Shown here: positions 48,625-58,934 of the stretch, piece by piece | Numbering within the stretch: position 1 is the first letter of the stretch | How the letters are laid out: the number at the start of each line of letters is the position of its first letter | Assembly: GCF_000269605.1 (NCBI RefSeq) | Contig: NZ_AKCI01000001.1 | Span: 310,001-374,000 of the forward strand | Direction: 5' to 3' | Length of the DNA: 64,000 nt | Origin: Scardovia wiggsiae F0424 | Lineage (GTDB): Bacteria; Actinomycetota; Actinomycetes; Actinomycetales; Bifidobacteriaceae | Notes under the pieces: generated by a model | The model's database searches: none | Told to the model about the DNA's origin: nothing | What the model saw: the letters and a program-made list of their open reading frames with translations, nothing else | Program-made: the position numbers and the translations under genes

Positions 48625-50928
48625 CTACTTGCTGGCTGTCAGATCGTAGATCGTTGTGCCATTCACAGTTTTTGCTGTAAAGTTTTTTGCAACCCACTGA
48701 GCTATTTGTGAAGCGTTTGATGAGCCGCCGTACTGCTGCCCGCCTCCCATTTCACCGCCGGATATGTAGTAGTGGATAAGGCCCTGTTTCACATATTCCT
48801 TGAACTGGGCAAGGGTAGGATAAGCATCCGTACCATTGAATCCGCCGATCGCCATAACAGGTTCTTCGCTGGCCAGCTGGTAGGAGGCGGCACTCTGTGA
48901 TGCAGTAGTTGCTGCGGCCCACCGGTATTTATCTGCGTCCTTTTTAAGAAGGGAGACAACAGCAGAGTTGTTTGAAGCACCGCTGCCGCCGAGGAAACCG
49001 CCTCCTCCGCCGCCGGGACCGCCAGCGGTATTGCTGTTACTTGTGTTGCTGCCGGAATTATTGTTGTTCTGGGGATTTCCGCCCTGAGTACGTGTATTGT
49101 TCTGCCCGTCGGTGCCATTATTCCGGCTCGTCCCAGGGCCATTGCCTGCACCGTCCTGTGCTGGATTCTGTGAACTGTTGCCTATGCTTCCATTCGGGAC
49201 TCCGCCAGGCATACCTCCAGGGGCTCCGCCGCCGGGACCGCCGGCTCCTCCCGGGCCGCCTGAATTCGGACCGGCTGTCACGATAGAACCATGATGCCCG
49301 GAAAGGACAGTTGCGGATGTCCATGCAACGGGACCAGCAAATACGGCAGCAGCGCTCAGCGCAACAGCAGCTATGCGCACAATGGTGAGGCTCTGCGAAG
49401 GCCGGGTTGCAGCTGCAGAACCATCTTTGGCAATAGGCTGTGCAGATGCAGTGTGAACGGCGCGCGGGTACATCACACCTGCAACGGCAAGTGCCAGCCC
49501 GCCGACGATACCGCTTATAAGGACGGTCCGTGAGAGCCACGCATATGAAGCTACCGTATTGATAAGATTGCTTGACCATATTGCTGTAATGATCACAAGG
49601 GCAGCTGCTGTGAGCGGCGCCCAGGTCCTGTCCCGCTGCGACCACAGGCAGGCGACCGCTATAGCCGCGAGTATGGCGACTGCGGGCGCAAGCGCTACGG
49701 TATAGTATGCGTGGAAAATGCCGGACATGAAACTGAAAACCAGCCATGTTACAGCGAGCCATCCGCCGAATACGATAATACTGGCACGCCGGGGATCTGT
49801 GCGCCGGGAAGTACGTGTGGCTATCAGCCCGATAACTATTCCCGCGAATGCGAACAGGACCAGCCATGTGATCTGGGTTGAGAATTCGCTGGTGAACAGG
49901 CGGCTCCATCCGGTCTGGCCCCACATCCCGCCCTGTGGTTTTCCGCCTCCCGGCACAACAGACCCTGTTTCATTGCCTGTAATACGGCCCAGGCCGTTAT
50001 ACCCGAAAGTCAGCTCAATAAAAGAGTTGTTCTGAGACCCTCCGATATACGGCCGCTTTGAAGCCGGGACAAGCACTGTCAGTAGCACCCACCAGCCGGC
50101 AGCGATCACCATGGAAAGGATGGCAGCCAGCCCATCCACGATCCTGCGGATGATCCCAGTAGGCGAAGCGATCAGGAACGCTGCGGCAATCCCCGGAAGA
50201 ATAAGGAGCACCTGGAATTGCTTTGTCAGGAAGCCGAATCCAACAAGAACCCCTGCGAGGATCATCCAGCCGGTACGCACCATATTCCCACGCCGTGATG
50301 TGTCGTATTCCACTGCGCGCAGAGACGCATAGCAGGCTCCGACCATCAGCAGCACCAGCAGGGCGTCAGGATTGTTGAAACGGAACATAAGCGCCGCCAC
50401 GGGGGTAGTGATGAATGCAGCGCCTGCAATAATCCCGGCCCAGTTCCCCCAGTACCGGCGGACAAGGGAATAAATGAGGAAGGTGGTAAGGACGCCCATT
50501 ACAGCCTGCGGGAGGAGGATAGCAAAAGAATTCAGCCCGAATATCCGTACGGACAGGGCCATAAGCCATATCGACGCCGGCGGCTTGTCGACTGTAATAG
50601 CATTGCCGGAGTCGGAAGATCCCCACAGGAATGCCCACCAGTTTTTTGAACCGGCCTGTGCTGCGGCTGAATAAAATTCATTGGCGTATCCTGATGCAGT
50701 GAGATTGATAAAGAATACCGCAACAGACAGCACCATCAGCGTCCCGAATGCTATCCAGTCTATTGCGGCCCTTCTCGGCAGGGCATAAAGGTTTGCATAC
50801 ATTTTCCTGTTTTTACCGGCTCTGCGGTATGCTGCACCGCCTGATGCGCTATCTGCAGCAGCAGATGCGGGGAAGTTCCGCCCTCTATTTTTCGCGTTAT
50901 GTGCAAGGGATGAGGATGCTGTTGTCAT
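48625..50928 (-). CDS. GT39/ArnT-like polyprenyl-phosphate-sugar glycosyltransferase
   Basis: 767 residues, about 12 membrane helices. After a 50-residue polar N-terminus, helix 1 is followed by the GT-C extracellular loop, with the substrate-proximal block ITVDKPPASIWLMALS. Helices end near residue 545. A region of about 100 residues rich in Gly, Asn, Pro and Ser follows (runs such as GGPGGGGGG), then an approximately 130-residue C-terminal domain (SLLKKDADKYRWAAAT, MAIGGFNGTDAYPTLAQF) found in actinobacterial GT39 proteins. It probably moves a sugar from a lipid phosphate to an extracellular acceptor. GT2 lies directly upstream. Confidence 0.87.
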   Translation of the reverse strand: MTTASSSLAHNAKNRGRNFPASAAADSASGGAAYRRAGKNRKMYANLYALPRRAAIDWIAFGTLMVLSVAVFFINLTASGYANEFYSAAAQAGSKNWWAFLWGSSDSGNAITVDKPPASIWLMALSVRIFGLNSFAILLPQAVMGVLTTFLIYSLVRRYWGNWAGIIAGAAFITTPVAALMFRFNNPDALLVLLMVGACYASLRAVEYDTSRRGNMVRTGWMILAGVLVGFGFLTKQFQVLLILPGIAAAFLIASPTGIIRRIVDGLAAILSMVIAAGWWVLLTVLVPASKRPYIGGSQNNSFIELTFGYNGLGRITGNETGSVVPGGGKPQGGMWGQTGWSRLFTSEFSTQITWLVLFAFAGIVIGLIATRTSRRTDPRRASIIVFGGWLAVTWLVFSFMSGIFHAYYTVALAPAVAILAAIAVACLWSQRDRTWAPLTAAALVIITAIWSSNLINTVASYAWLSRTVLISGIVGGLALAVAGVMYPRAVHTASAQPIAKDGSAAATRPSQSLTIVRIAAVALSAAAVFAGPVAWTSATVLSGHHGSIVTAGPNSGGPGGAGGPGGGAPGGMPGGVPNGSIGNSSQNPAQDGAGNGPGTSRNNGTDGQNNTRTQGGNPQNNNNSGSNTSNSNTAGGPGGGGGGFLGGSGASNNSAVVSLLKKDADKYRWAAATTASQSAASYQLASEEPVMAIGGFNGTDAYPTLAQFKEYVKQGLIHYYISGGEMGGGQQYGGSSNASQIAQWVAKNFTAKTVNGTTIYDLTASK

Positions 50929-51014
50929 GAGCAGCCCTTTCTTGATATGTTTCAGTATAGTGTTCAGTTATTGGCAATTTTAAGTTTTCAGATTGCAGGC
51001 ATCTTTGTGCGGCC

Positions 51015-52028
51015 TCAGGCAGCCTGTATTGCTGCAAGCGGCACAAGGCTGCCGCGGAATGCCCGCTGTGCCCGGGCCTGGTAATATGTTGCCCTGTCCC
51101 GGAGCATGTCAGCATACGATGCGTGGAGTGTGCGCTTCATCCGCCGCATGCCCTTAAGGTCTTTAAGGGCAGTGTCTACAATGCGGACCGTAGTGCCGCT
51201 GTCTTCGATCCAGCGGACAGGGACCTCTTCCAGACGCTTGCCTTCACTCTGGGCAAGGAGAAGCAGTTCGGTGTCAAAGAACCACTCATCATCAGCGATC
51301 CGGGGAAGCAGCTCTTCCGCTGATGCGGCACTCATCGCTTTGAATCCGCACTGGGCATCGTGGAACCGCGCCCCGGAATATGTGTGGAGAAGGAAATTGT
51401 ACGAGCGCGAAATAGCTTCGCGTTTGAACGAACGCCGGATATCTGACTGGCCCATCAGCCTGGACCCTATTGCTATATCGGCTGTACCGGCAAGGATAGG
51501 AAGGATCAGCGAATCAATATGTTCCAGGCCTGTAGAAAGGTCAACGTCCATATATGCAACAGCGCGTGCTTTTGACTCGCCCCAGGCGGTTTTAAGTGCA
51601 AACCCGCGCCCTTTGCGGTTGATGCGTATGGAGCGTACATGGTCCGGATAGCGTTCGCTCAGTTCGGATGCTATGACCCACGTGCCGTCTGTGCTCGCAT
51701 TATCGGCAATAACTATCCTCCAGCTGAAATTCGACGGGACGCCGTCAGCAATGATTGCACCATGCTCATCAGCAGTGCCGGAGAGGTACGCCCCTAATTT
51801 TTTGACCGAGCTTTCGAGCTGATCCTGTTCATTGTAGACCGGGATAACAAAATCAACATCTACCGGTTCGGGGAAGCCATAGCGTTCCACTATCGCTGAC
51901 GTGCGGCATCCTTCCTGATAACGCGGCCTGTATACTTTCATCTGATGCACCACTGAAGCGTCCCTGACAGGGAGCGTCGGTTCGCCGGATATGCGGTCCC
52001 TGCGGACCTGTGCTGTTATAGCAGCCAT
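51015..52028 (-). CDS. GT2 dolichyl-phosphate-mannose-synthase-like glycosyltransferase
   Basis: 337 residues, cytosolic GT-A fold. DFVIPVYNEQDQL at the start of the fold, VIADNASTDGT, and the metal-binding DVD in AYMDVDLSTGLEH are the family marks; HDAQCGFKAM and WFFDTELLLLA complete it. It loads a sugar onto polyprenyl phosphate for a GT-C enzyme, which the adjacent GT39 gene supplies 86 bases downstream. AAAGAGGTGAT precedes the ATG. The sugar is not predictable. Confidence 0.88.
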   Translation of the reverse strand: MAAITAQVRRDRISGEPTLPVRDASVVHQMKVYRPRYQEGCRTSAIVERYGFPEPVDVDFVIPVYNEQDQLESSVKKLGAYLSGTADEHGAIIADGVPSNFSWRIVIADNASTDGTWVIASELSERYPDHVRSIRINRKGRGFALKTAWGESKARAVAYMDVDLSTGLEHIDSLILPILAGTADIAIGSRLMGQSDIRRSFKREAISRSYNFLLHTYSGARFHDAQCGFKAMSAASAEELLPRIADDEWFFDTELLLLAQSEGKRLEEVPVRWIEDSGTTVRIVDTALKDLKGMRRMKRTLHASYADMLRDRATYYQARAQRAFRGSLVPLAAIQAA

Positions 52029-52330
52029 ATGATCACCTCTTTAATCTGTGTACAGCTCTATTAGAAATCCTTATACTGGATAATTTTTCCTATTCTTATG
52101 GAAAGTTACCTGAATGTTCCGTGGATAAATCTGTATAGTTCCTGAAAATCGCCCGGAAGCAGAAGCGGCACCTCCGTAGTTATACATCAAGTAACATGCC
52201 CGGATCTGGCTTGTAGGCGGGCTGGCTGCCATATATCCATCATGTGGAACCCTGCCGCAGCTGCGGCCGCAAGTTATATATGGGCAAGTATGATGAGTAG
52301 CAGAAAGAAAAACAGTATAAAGGAGGCAGC
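52029..52330. other. Intergenic region between divergent GT2 and purE
   Basis: 302 bases with no coding sequence. One 14-bp perfect palindrome GCCGCAGCTGCGGC (52254-52267) lies 64 bases before purE and could be an operator. TATGAT at 52289-52294 is a possible purE -10 without a clear -35. I see no purine riboswitch or PurR box. Confidence 0.4.
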
Positions 52331-52849
52331 ATGGCTGATCCGGAAACAAGTATGCAGTCAGGAAAACCGGTTGTTGCGGTAATTATGGGGTCTGCCAGCG
52401 ACTGGGGGACTATGAAAAAGGCATGCGATGTTTTAGACAGGTTCCACGTCCCGTATATGAAAAAAGTAGTTTCTGCACATCGCACTCCTGAACTGATGGC
52501 AGAATTTGCTTCTTCTGCACGGGAACAGGGGCTGCACATAATAATTGCCGGTGCAGGGGGCGCAGCACACCTTCCCGGTATGATTGCAGCACAGACGACG
52601 CTACCTGTTATCGGTGTGCCTGTACGCTCGCATGCATTGAGCGGATGGGATTCGCTGCTGTCAATCGTCCAGATGCCGGGCGGTATCCCCGTAGCAACAA
52701 CTGCTGTCGGGGATTCGGGTGCGGTGAATGCCGGACTGCTTGCCGTAAGCATCCTGTCGGTATCAGACAGCAGGCTGGCCGATGCGCTGGCGGATTATCG
52801 CGATAGCCTTAAGGAAAAAGTGGAGAAGTCAAATGCCGAGCTTGTCTGA
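52331..52849 (+). CDS. purE: N5-carboxyaminoimidazole ribonucleotide mutase
   Basis: Class I PurE, converting N5-CAIR to CAIR. 172 residues. [17 protein letters not shown] and [13 protein letters not shown] carry the active-site Ser and His, and the [12 protein letters not shown] loop is diagnostic of class I, which needs PurK. AAAGGAGG precedes the ATG. The 3' end overlaps purK by 17 bases. Confidence 0.96.
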   Translation: MADPETSMQSGKPVVAVIMGSASDWGTMKKACDVLDRFHVPYMKKVVSAHRTPELMAEFASSAREQGLHIIIAGAGGAAHLPGMIAAQTTLPVIGVPVRSHALSGWDSLLSIVQMPGGIPVATTAVGDSGAVNAGLLAVSILSVSDSRLADALADYRDSLKEKVEKSNAELV

Positions 52850-53993
52850 GATCACAAACGGCCGTATGGAGAGCCTCAGGCGAGGTGATACCGTCGGTAT
52901 CGTAGGAGGCGGGCAGCTTGGGCGCATGATGGCAATAGCTGCGCGCTATATGGGATTCCGTACAGGAGTACTCGACCCTGTCCCCGGCTGCCCCGCTGCA
53001 CAGGCAGCAGATTTCCAGGTTGTTGCCGGGTATGATGACCGGTCTGCTATCCGTAAACTTGCCGAACGCAGTGATGTGCTGACATATGAGTTTGAGAATG
53101 TGGATGCGGATGCCCTTGATGAAGTCGCGGATATAACGGCGATCCCGCAGGGGACGGATCTGCTCAGAGTAACACAGAACCGTATTGCCGAAAAATCTTT
53201 TATCAACAGCCACGGGATCCGGACAGCCCCATGGAAAGCAGTGGGATCCCGCCAGGACCTTGCCGGTGCCCTTGAACAGATTGGGTACCCGGCGATCCTG
53301 AAAACAGCCGCCGGCGGGTATGACGGCCATGGGCAGACAGTCCTCAGAGGCGCGCAGGACCTTGGCAGGGTCCCGGATGCGGAAGGGTTCCCGGAATCTG
53401 TCCTCGAGGGTTTTGTTGATTTTGAGTATGAAGCGTCTATCCTCGTATCCGGCAATGGCCGGGACTATGTTACTTTCCCGGTAGTACGCAACGAGCACAG
53501 GAATAATATACTCCATATGACGTTTGCCCCCGCCCAGGCGGAGGAGGGGGTCTGCCGGCGCGCAAAGGAACTGGCCCTAAACCTGGCACGCGGGTTCAAC
53601 CTCAGCGGGACGCTGGCAATAGAGCTTTTTATCACCCATGACGGGAATGTGCTGGTCAATGAGCTTGCCCCGCGTCCGCATAATTCGGGCCATTACACTA
53701 TAGAGGCATGCTCATTCAGCCAGTATGATGCGCATATCCGCGGGATAGCAGGCTGGTCACTGGAGCAGCCGAAACTCCTCAGCCCCGCAGTTATGGTAAA
53801 CGTGCTTGGGCAGCATGTAGGGCCTGTCCAAAAAATCGCTCCCAGCTATCCTCAGTGGCATGTCCATGACTATGGCAAGGCTGAGGCAAAGCATAACCGC
53901 AAGATGGGCCATATCACCGTCCTGACAGATGATACACGGCAGGCAGCGCAGGAATTGGCAGGCACCCATTGCTGGGATGATATCCTGGGATAA
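52833..53993 (+). CDS. purK: N5-carboxyaminoimidazole ribonucleotide synthase
   Basis: ATP-grasp enzyme forming N5-CAIR from AIR, bicarbonate and ATP. 386 residues from the ATG at 52833 (GGAGA upstream); the frame reaches 52782 inside purE but the family start ([14 protein letters not shown]) places the Met here. [29 protein letters not shown] and [17 protein letters not shown] are the ATP-grasp metal and substrate blocks. The fur-like gene starts 10 bases downstream and may be co-transcribed. Confidence 0.96.
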   Translation: MPSLSEITNGRMESLRRGDTVGIVGGGQLGRMMAIAARYMGFRTGVLDPVPGCPAAQAADFQVVAGYDDRSAIRKLAERSDVLTYEFENVDADALDEVADITAIPQGTDLLRVTQNRIAEKSFINSHGIRTAPWKAVGSRQDLAGALEQIGYPAILKTAAGGYDGHGQTVLRGAQDLGRVPDAEGFPESVLEGFVDFEYEASILVSGNGRDYVTFPVVRNEHRNNILHMTFAPAQAEEGVCRRAKELALNLARGFNLSGTLAIELFITHDGNVLVNELAPRPHNSGHYTIEACSFSQYDAHIRGIAGWSLEQPKLLSPAVMVNVLGQHVGPVQKIAPSYPQWHVHDYGKAEAKHNRKMGHITVLTDDTRQAAQELAGTHCWDDILG

Positions 53994-54003
53994 GGAGGAT
54001 ATA

Positions 54004-54468
54004 ATGGCTGAGGACGATCATAGCAGCGGCAGCAGTACATGGTTTCGGAAGAAGCACCGGAACACTGTCCAGAAAGATGCAATACTTAATATTTTGCGGT
54101 CTGAACCTGTTTTCATGTCATCTCCCACCCTTCACAGCAAGCTGCAGTCTGCCGGGCTGAAAGTCGGCATGGCGACAGTGTATCGCCAGCTCGGCGTTCT
54201 GGCCTCAGAAGGCAAGGTGGATACTATCCATCTCAACGGGGAGCAGCTGTACAGGCTCTGCGATGAAGGGCATGGGGGACAGAACCATCGGCATCGCCAT
54301 CATCATCACATGGTCTGCGAAAACTGCGGAAAAACCGTTGAGATCGAGCCGCCGAACGAACAGTGGATCAATAAGGCTGCTGCAGAGCACGGGTTCAGCG
54401 TCACATACCATATGTTTGAAATAATAGGGCTGTGTCCTGAATGCAGGCGCAAGTTGGGTGCTGAATAA
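54004..54468 (+). CDS. Fur-family metalloregulator (Zur-like)
   Basis: 154 residues. An N-terminal winged helix (residues about 20-85, QKDAILNILRSEPVFMSS, VGMATVYRQLGVLA) precedes a dimerisation domain with two CxxC pairs (CENC and CPEC) that hold structural zinc. Between them sits an unusually dense His-rich stretch, HRHRHHHH, close to the regulatory metal site; this favours a zinc sensor (Zur) over Fur or PerR. TAAGGAGG precedes the ATG. It follows purK by 10 bases; no zinc transporter is in the window. Confidence 0.85.
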   Translation: MAEDDHSSGSSTWFRKKHRNTVQKDAILNILRSEPVFMSSPTLHSKLQSAGLKVGMATVYRQLGVLASEGKVDTIHLNGEQLYRLCDEGHGGQNHRHRHHHHMVCENCGKTVEIEPPNEQWINKAAAEHGFSVTYHMFEIIGLCPECRRKLGAE

Positions 54469-54507
54469 TAGGGAATAAAAACAAAGGACAGAAACTGGTA
54501 AAAGCAA

Positions 54508-54530
54508 GGGATCCGTGGGGTACGGATCCC
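54508..54530 (+). terminator. Hairpin after the Fur-family gene
   Basis: A perfect 9-bp stem GGGATCCGT/ACGGATCCC with loop ggggt, 39 bases past the stop. No T tract, so it may be an RNA-stability or pause element instead. Confidence 0.45.
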
Positions 54531-54580
54531 GGTCAGGCGGCAATTGTGGAAGATCTCGGTGCAGTCTTTAGGCAGCTGCA

Positions 54581-54808
54581 TTGCTTGTGAGCAATCTGCC
54601 GTCTGATGTATTGGCCCAGACAAGTAATTTCCTGTCACTGCTGTTTATGCTTGCGATCCCCGTAGGGACTGTTGTTTTCAGTTCGCTGAGCGTATGGAAC
54701 ACAACGGTGACATGGGCGGTATTTCTTGCTGCAGCAATTGTTATACTGGCCCTTTCGATTGCTGGCGCGAGGAAAAGGATACAGGCTTCAGGCGAAACAG
54801 ATAAGTAA
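54581..54808 (+). CDS. Possible small membrane protein
   Basis: 75 residues if started at TTG 54581, or 73 from the GTG at 54587; no ATG and no good ribosome site. Two hydrophobic segments (FLSLLFMLAIPVGTVVF and WAVFLAAAIVILALSIAG) followed by a basic tail (ARKRIQ) give a credible two-helix membrane topology. I recognise no family. It could be chance, though the hydrophobic pattern favours a real gene. Confidence 0.4.
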   Translation: MLVSNLPSDVLAQTSNFLSLLFMLAIPVGTVVFSSLSVWNTTVTWAVFLAAAIVILALSIAGARKRIQASGETDK

Positions 54809-54890
54809 ATAAGCCGAAGGAGGATCTGCTGCGTGAAAATGGTAATTTGCTGTCTTTCCCCAAAACTGAAGGATACCAGACTGTCCAGCT

Positions 54891-56252
54891 TTACTGCTGC
54901 CTGAGTGCCCTGGCCCCAATATCATGGCGGTAGAACAGGCCGTTAGTGTGTACGCTGTCAAGGAGCGAATAAATACGGTCCCGGGCTTCGGCAACAGTAT
55001 TGGCAGTCGTCTCAAGGAGCAGTACCCGCCCTGAAGATGATACCAGTCCGTGTCCGGCATCATCGGCATGTGTTTCTGTATCGGTGCCTGCGTCTGTGCC
55101 TCTATAAGAACCGCCGGTACTGCCGGCAGCTACCCCGGCGAAGAAAATATGGGAAGAATCCTTAAGGCCTGCCTCGGCTATAGCGCTGTTGAGGTCAGGG
55201 ATCACCGCACCTGTACGGGTATTGCCGGGATACCCTTCTGACGCAAGGATAACGCCTAAAGTTTCTGTACCATCATTCCGCCAGGTAAAACCGGGATCTT
55301 TCCCGTTAAGGACAGCCTCAATCCCAGCTCCCAGATCGCTGGTGAGCCGGGGAAGGATGACTTCCGTCTCCGGGTCGCCGAAACGCGCATTGAACTCAAT
55401 GACCTTAGGGCCTTCGTCAGTTGCAATCAGGCCGGCATAGAGCACGCCTGTGAAAGGTATGCCTTCAGAAGCCATACCTTCAACAGCAGGACGGATGATC
55501 CTGTCAACTGCTGTATCAACAATATCACCGGATATCTGGGGGACCGGACAGTAAGCACCCATACCGCCGGTATTAGGCCCTTCGTCGCCGTCATAAGCCC
55601 GTTTATGGTCCTGCGATACCGGCATGGTCCAGAACATGTTTCCGCTGACAAAACTCATCAGCGAGAATTCTTCGCCTTCAAGGAAGTCTTCAATAACAAC
55701 GCTGGAACCTGAGGAGCCGAACTTATTGCCAACGAAAATATCGTGCAGGGCCTGCAGGGCGGTATCTGTATCCATCGCAACAGTGACACCTTTGCCGGCC
55801 GCCAGCCCGTCCGCTTTTATCACCACCGGCGCCCCATGCTTTTCAATATAGGCTGATGCCTTTTCAAAGCTGGCGAATGCAGCATAGGCGGCAGTAGGGA
55901 TATTATGCCGGTGCATAAGCTGTTTTGCGAAAGTTTTTGACCCTTCTATCTGGGCTGCCGCGCGGGAAGGGCCGAATACCGCGATCCCCGCTTCCTGCAG
56001 GTCGTCAGTTATGCCTTCCATAAGCGGGTCCTCAGGGCCGACGAATACCCAGTCTATACTGTTAGCCCTGATAAAATCGATAATCGCAGCATGGTCAGAT
56101 TCATCAAGCAGGACAGTGCGTATCCCGTCAGAAGCCATGCCCGGGTTCCCCGGAGCACAGTAAACAGTACCTACTGCAGTGCCTTTCAGCAGGGTATAGG
56201 CAACGGCATGCTCGCGTGCCCCCGACCCGATCACTAGGACTGTGCTTGCCAT
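54891..56252 (-). CDS. purD: Phosphoribosylamine-glycine ligase (GAR synthetase)
   Basis: Second step of purine synthesis, ATP-grasp enzyme. 453 residues. VLVIGSGAREHAVAY, PVVIKADGLAAGKGVTVA, GPNTGGMGAYCPVP and VIEFNARFGDPETEV are family blocks in order. An approximately 30-residue low-complexity insertion (rich in Gly, Thr, Asp, about residues 388-418) lies near the C-terminus, making it longer than E. coli PurD (429). It is last in the minus-strand purT-C-L-F-M-D series, 28 bases after purM. Confidence 0.95.
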   Translation of the reverse strand: MASTVLVIGSGAREHAVAYTLLKGTAVGTVYCAPGNPGMASDGIRTVLLDESDHAAIIDFIRANSIDWVFVGPEDPLMEGITDDLQEAGIAVFGPSRAAAQIEGSKTFAKQLMHRHNIPTAAYAAFASFEKASAYIEKHGAPVVIKADGLAAGKGVTVAMDTDTALQALHDIFVGNKFGSSGSSVVIEDFLEGEEFSLMSFVSGNMFWTMPVSQDHKRAYDGDEGPNTGGMGAYCPVPQISGDIVDTAVDRIIRPAVEGMASEGIPFTGVLYAGLIATDEGPKVIEFNARFGDPETEVILPRLTSDLGAGIEAVLNGKDPGFTWRNDGTETLGVILASEGYPGNTRTGAVIPDLNSAIAEAGLKDSSHIFFAGVAAGSTGGSYRGTDAGTDTETHADDAGHGLVSSSGRVLLLETTANTVAEARDRIYSLLDSVHTNGLFYRHDIGARALRQQ

Positions 56253-56280
56253 ATAGACTCCTTATCTTATTGGCCAGTTA

Positions 56281-57324
56281 TCAAAAGAGCTTTGAATGGA
56301 GTTCTGCCTGGCCGCCCGCCTGTTCTGTTATGCTGCCGATAATGTAGCAGGGCTCATCGTGTGAATCAAGGATAGATACCGTCCTACGGACATCATCCGG
56401 ACGCACCATAAGAACTATGCCTATCCCCATATTGAAGATGTTGTACATCTCCAGATGCCCGACATGTCCATACCGTTCAATAACAGTGAAAACAGGGGGT
56501 ACCGGCCATGAATCGATATCAAAGGAAGCGGCAAGGCCGTCAGGTATGATCCTCGGTACCTTTTCCAGGAATGCCCCGCCCGTGATGTGTGCAATACCCC
56601 TGATAAGGCCGGTGCCAAGCAAAGGCTTCAATGCCTGTGCATAAATGCGTGTAGGTGTCAGAAGGATATCGCCGAGCTTCCTGCCCCCAAGCTCGGGGAG
56701 TACGGAATCGCAGGACAGTCCGCCGTCTTTGAAGAGCGCCTTGCGGACCAGTGAGAAACCGTTGGAATGCAGACCTGAGGAGGGAAGCCCAATAAGGACA
56801 TCGTTTTTACGGATATCCGATCCGTCAATAATGCAGCTTTTTTCAACGACCCCTGTGGTAAAACCGGCAAGGTCATATTCGTCTGCATCATACATATCCG
56901 GCATTTCAGCTGTTTCGCCGCCGACAAGGGCAGCGCCTGCCTGCACACATCCTTCGCAGACCCCTTTGACGACCTGCTCAAGCAGCTCAGGATCATTCTT
57001 TCCGCAGGCGATATAGTCAAGGAAATATAGCGGTTCTGCACCCTGTGCAAGTATATCATTAACACACATTGCCACGCAGTCAATGCCGATAGTATCATGT
57101 TTGCCCATCATCTGTGCGATAAGCAGTTTTGTGCCGACACCGTCGGTCCCTGAAACGAGTACGGGTTCCCTGACATCAAGCGAGGAAAGGTCGAAAAGCC
57201 CGCCGAAGCCTCCTATCCCGCCGGCCCCTTTACGTGCTGTGCGGGCCACATGCTGCCGGATCCGCCGGACTACTTCGTATCCGGCTTCAACACTGACTCC
57301 GGCTTCTTTATATGCTTCAGGCAT
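56281..57324 (-). CDS. purM: Phosphoribosylformylglycinamidine cyclo-ligase (AIR synthetase)
   Basis: Closes the imidazole ring of AIR. 347 residues. [34 protein letters not shown] and [14 protein letters not shown] are canonical blocks. Its start overlaps the purF stop by eight bases, so the two are translationally coupled. Confidence 0.96.
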   Translation of the reverse strand: MPEAYKEAGVSVEAGYEVVRRIRQHVARTARKGAGGIGGFGGLFDLSSLDVREPVLVSGTDGVGTKLLIAQMMGKHDTIGIDCVAMCVNDILAQGAEPLYFLDYIACGKNDPELLEQVVKGVCEGCVQAGAALVGGETAEMPDMYDADEYDLAGFTTGVVEKSCIIDGSDIRKNDVLIGLPSSGLHSNGFSLVRKALFKDGGLSCDSVLPELGGRKLGDILLTPTRIYAQALKPLLGTGLIRGIAHITGGAFLEKVPRIIPDGLAASFDIDSWPVPPVFTVIERYGHVGHLEMYNIFNMGIGIVLMVRPDDVRRTVSILDSHDEPCYIIGSITEQAGGQAELHSKLF

Positions 57325-58834
57325 AGGTATCCTCCTGGCTGTCTGTTACAAACTCATTCCCATCATATCGTGAATGCCTCATGGCGTATGTGGTGATGCG
57401 TTTACGGTCTTCGTCGGAAAGCGATGCAAGGAATTCCTGCTCGTAATCCCCGAGGCTTGTAGGGTAATCGCCATTGAAATATGCTACACACAGCCCTCCG
57501 TAAGGGGCATCGGAATGCAGCCCGATAGTTTCCACCAGACCGTCCAGGCTCAGGTAGGCGAGGGAATCCGCTTCAATATATGTGCAGATCTCATTGACTG
57601 ATTTCGTCGCAGCGATAAGCTCTGAAGTCCGGGAAATATCAATACCGTAGTAACACGGATATTTAAGCGGGGGAGAAGCAATGCGCATATGTACCTCGCG
57701 CGCGCCTGCTTCCCGCAGGAGGCGGACTATGCGCTTCGATGTAGTCCCCCTGACTATGGAATCATCAACCACAATAACGCTCCGCCCTTCCACCACACCG
57801 CGCACAGCGGAAAGCTTCATACGCACCCCCTGCTCGCGCAGTTCCTGGGTTGGCTGGATAAAGGTGCGTGCAACATACTGGTTTTTGACCAGCCCAATTT
57901 CTTCCGGTATCCCGCTTGCTTCGGCGTACCCTGCTGCAGCGGACAGGGAGGAATTCGGCACGGCAATAACCATATCAGCATCTGCAGGTGCCTCCTGCGC
58001 CAGCCTGGCCCCGGCGCGCTTCCGCGCAGAATGGACATTGACGCCGTAAATATTGGAATCAGGGCGGGCAAAATATACGAATTCCATAGAACAGATAGCT
58101 TTTTGGGTATGACTGGTATATTGTGTGATGGTATACCCTTCATCAGTTATAGCGCAGATCTCACCAGGCTCAATATCGCGGATCAGGGTGGCTCCGACCA
58201 CATCCAGGGCGCATGTTTCTGATGCCAGCACATAGGCGCCGTTTTTCATCCGGCCGAGGCTCAGAGGGCGGAAACCGTTGGGATCCAAAGCTCCGTACAG
58301 GGCCGTATTGGTCATCAGCAGATAGGCGAAACCGCCGTGTACCGTGTTCAGGGCATCTTTGAGCTTATCCAGAAAAGTGTTTTCAGCAGACCGGCGGATA
58401 AGATGGATAAGCACCTCAGTATCAGAATTGGAATGGAAAATTGCCCCTGAATCTTCCATCTCGGTGCGCAGGGTTTCGCAATTCGTAAGATTGCCATTGT
58501 GGCATAAGGCTACAGGCCCGTCATGAAACCGGAAAAGGAAAGGCTGGACATTATTCAGGGATCCTGTGCCGGATGTAGCGTACCGTACATGTCCGACTGC
58601 CCTGGTGCCGTGGAGGGAGGCAATATCAGCATCATTCCTGAAAACTTCGCTGAGCAGCCCAAGCCCGCGATGGCTGGTAAGCTCGCCATTGTTATTGACC
58701 ACAATGCCTGCGCCTTCCTGCCCCCGATGCTGCAGCGCATGGAGTCCGAAATACGTCAGCCGTGCTGCGTCGTCGTGCCCCCACACGCCGAAAAGCCCGC
58801 ACTCCTCGTGGAGGCCTTCAAGTTCTGCAGACAT
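57317..58834 (-). CDS. purF: Amidophosphoribosyltransferase
   Basis: First committed purine step, PRPP plus Gln to phosphoribosylamine. 505 residues. An 11-residue propeptide precedes Cys12 ([12 protein letters not shown]), the glutaminase nucleophile, so it is the processed, B. subtilis-like class. [11 protein letters not shown] and the PRPP loop [18 protein letters not shown] are intact. The late cysteine motif reads CVAY where the Fe-S cluster type has CxxC, so the cluster may be absent or different. AMP/GMP feedback inhibition is usual in the family. Confidence 0.95.
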   Translation of the reverse strand: MSAELEGLHEECGLFGVWGHDDAARLTYFGLHALQHRGQEGAGIVVNNNGELTSHRGLGLLSEVFRNDADIASLHGTRAVGHVRYATSGTGSLNNVQPFLFRFHDGPVALCHNGNLTNCETLRTEMEDSGAIFHSNSDTEVLIHLIRRSAENTFLDKLKDALNTVHGGFAYLLMTNTALYGALDPNGFRPLSLGRMKNGAYVLASETCALDVVGATLIRDIEPGEICAITDEGYTITQYTSHTQKAICSMEFVYFARPDSNIYGVNVHSARKRAGARLAQEAPADADMVIAVPNSSLSAAAGYAEASGIPEEIGLVKNQYVARTFIQPTQELREQGVRMKLSAVRGVVEGRSVIVVDDSIVRGTTSKRIVRLLREAGAREVHMRIASPPLKYPCYYGIDISRTSELIAATKSVNEICTYIEADSLAYLSLDGLVETIGLHSDAPYGGLCVAYFNGDYPTSLGDYEQEFLASLSDEDRKRITTYAMRHSRYDGNEFVTDSQEDTYA

Positions 58835-58934
58835 ATGTCCTGCCTTTCATTTTTCTGCCTATACTGTGCATGTATAAGCTGGTATCCTCCCCGGCTGTCT
58901 GGCGGAAGCAGTGTGGTACATGCAGCGTAAGCAG

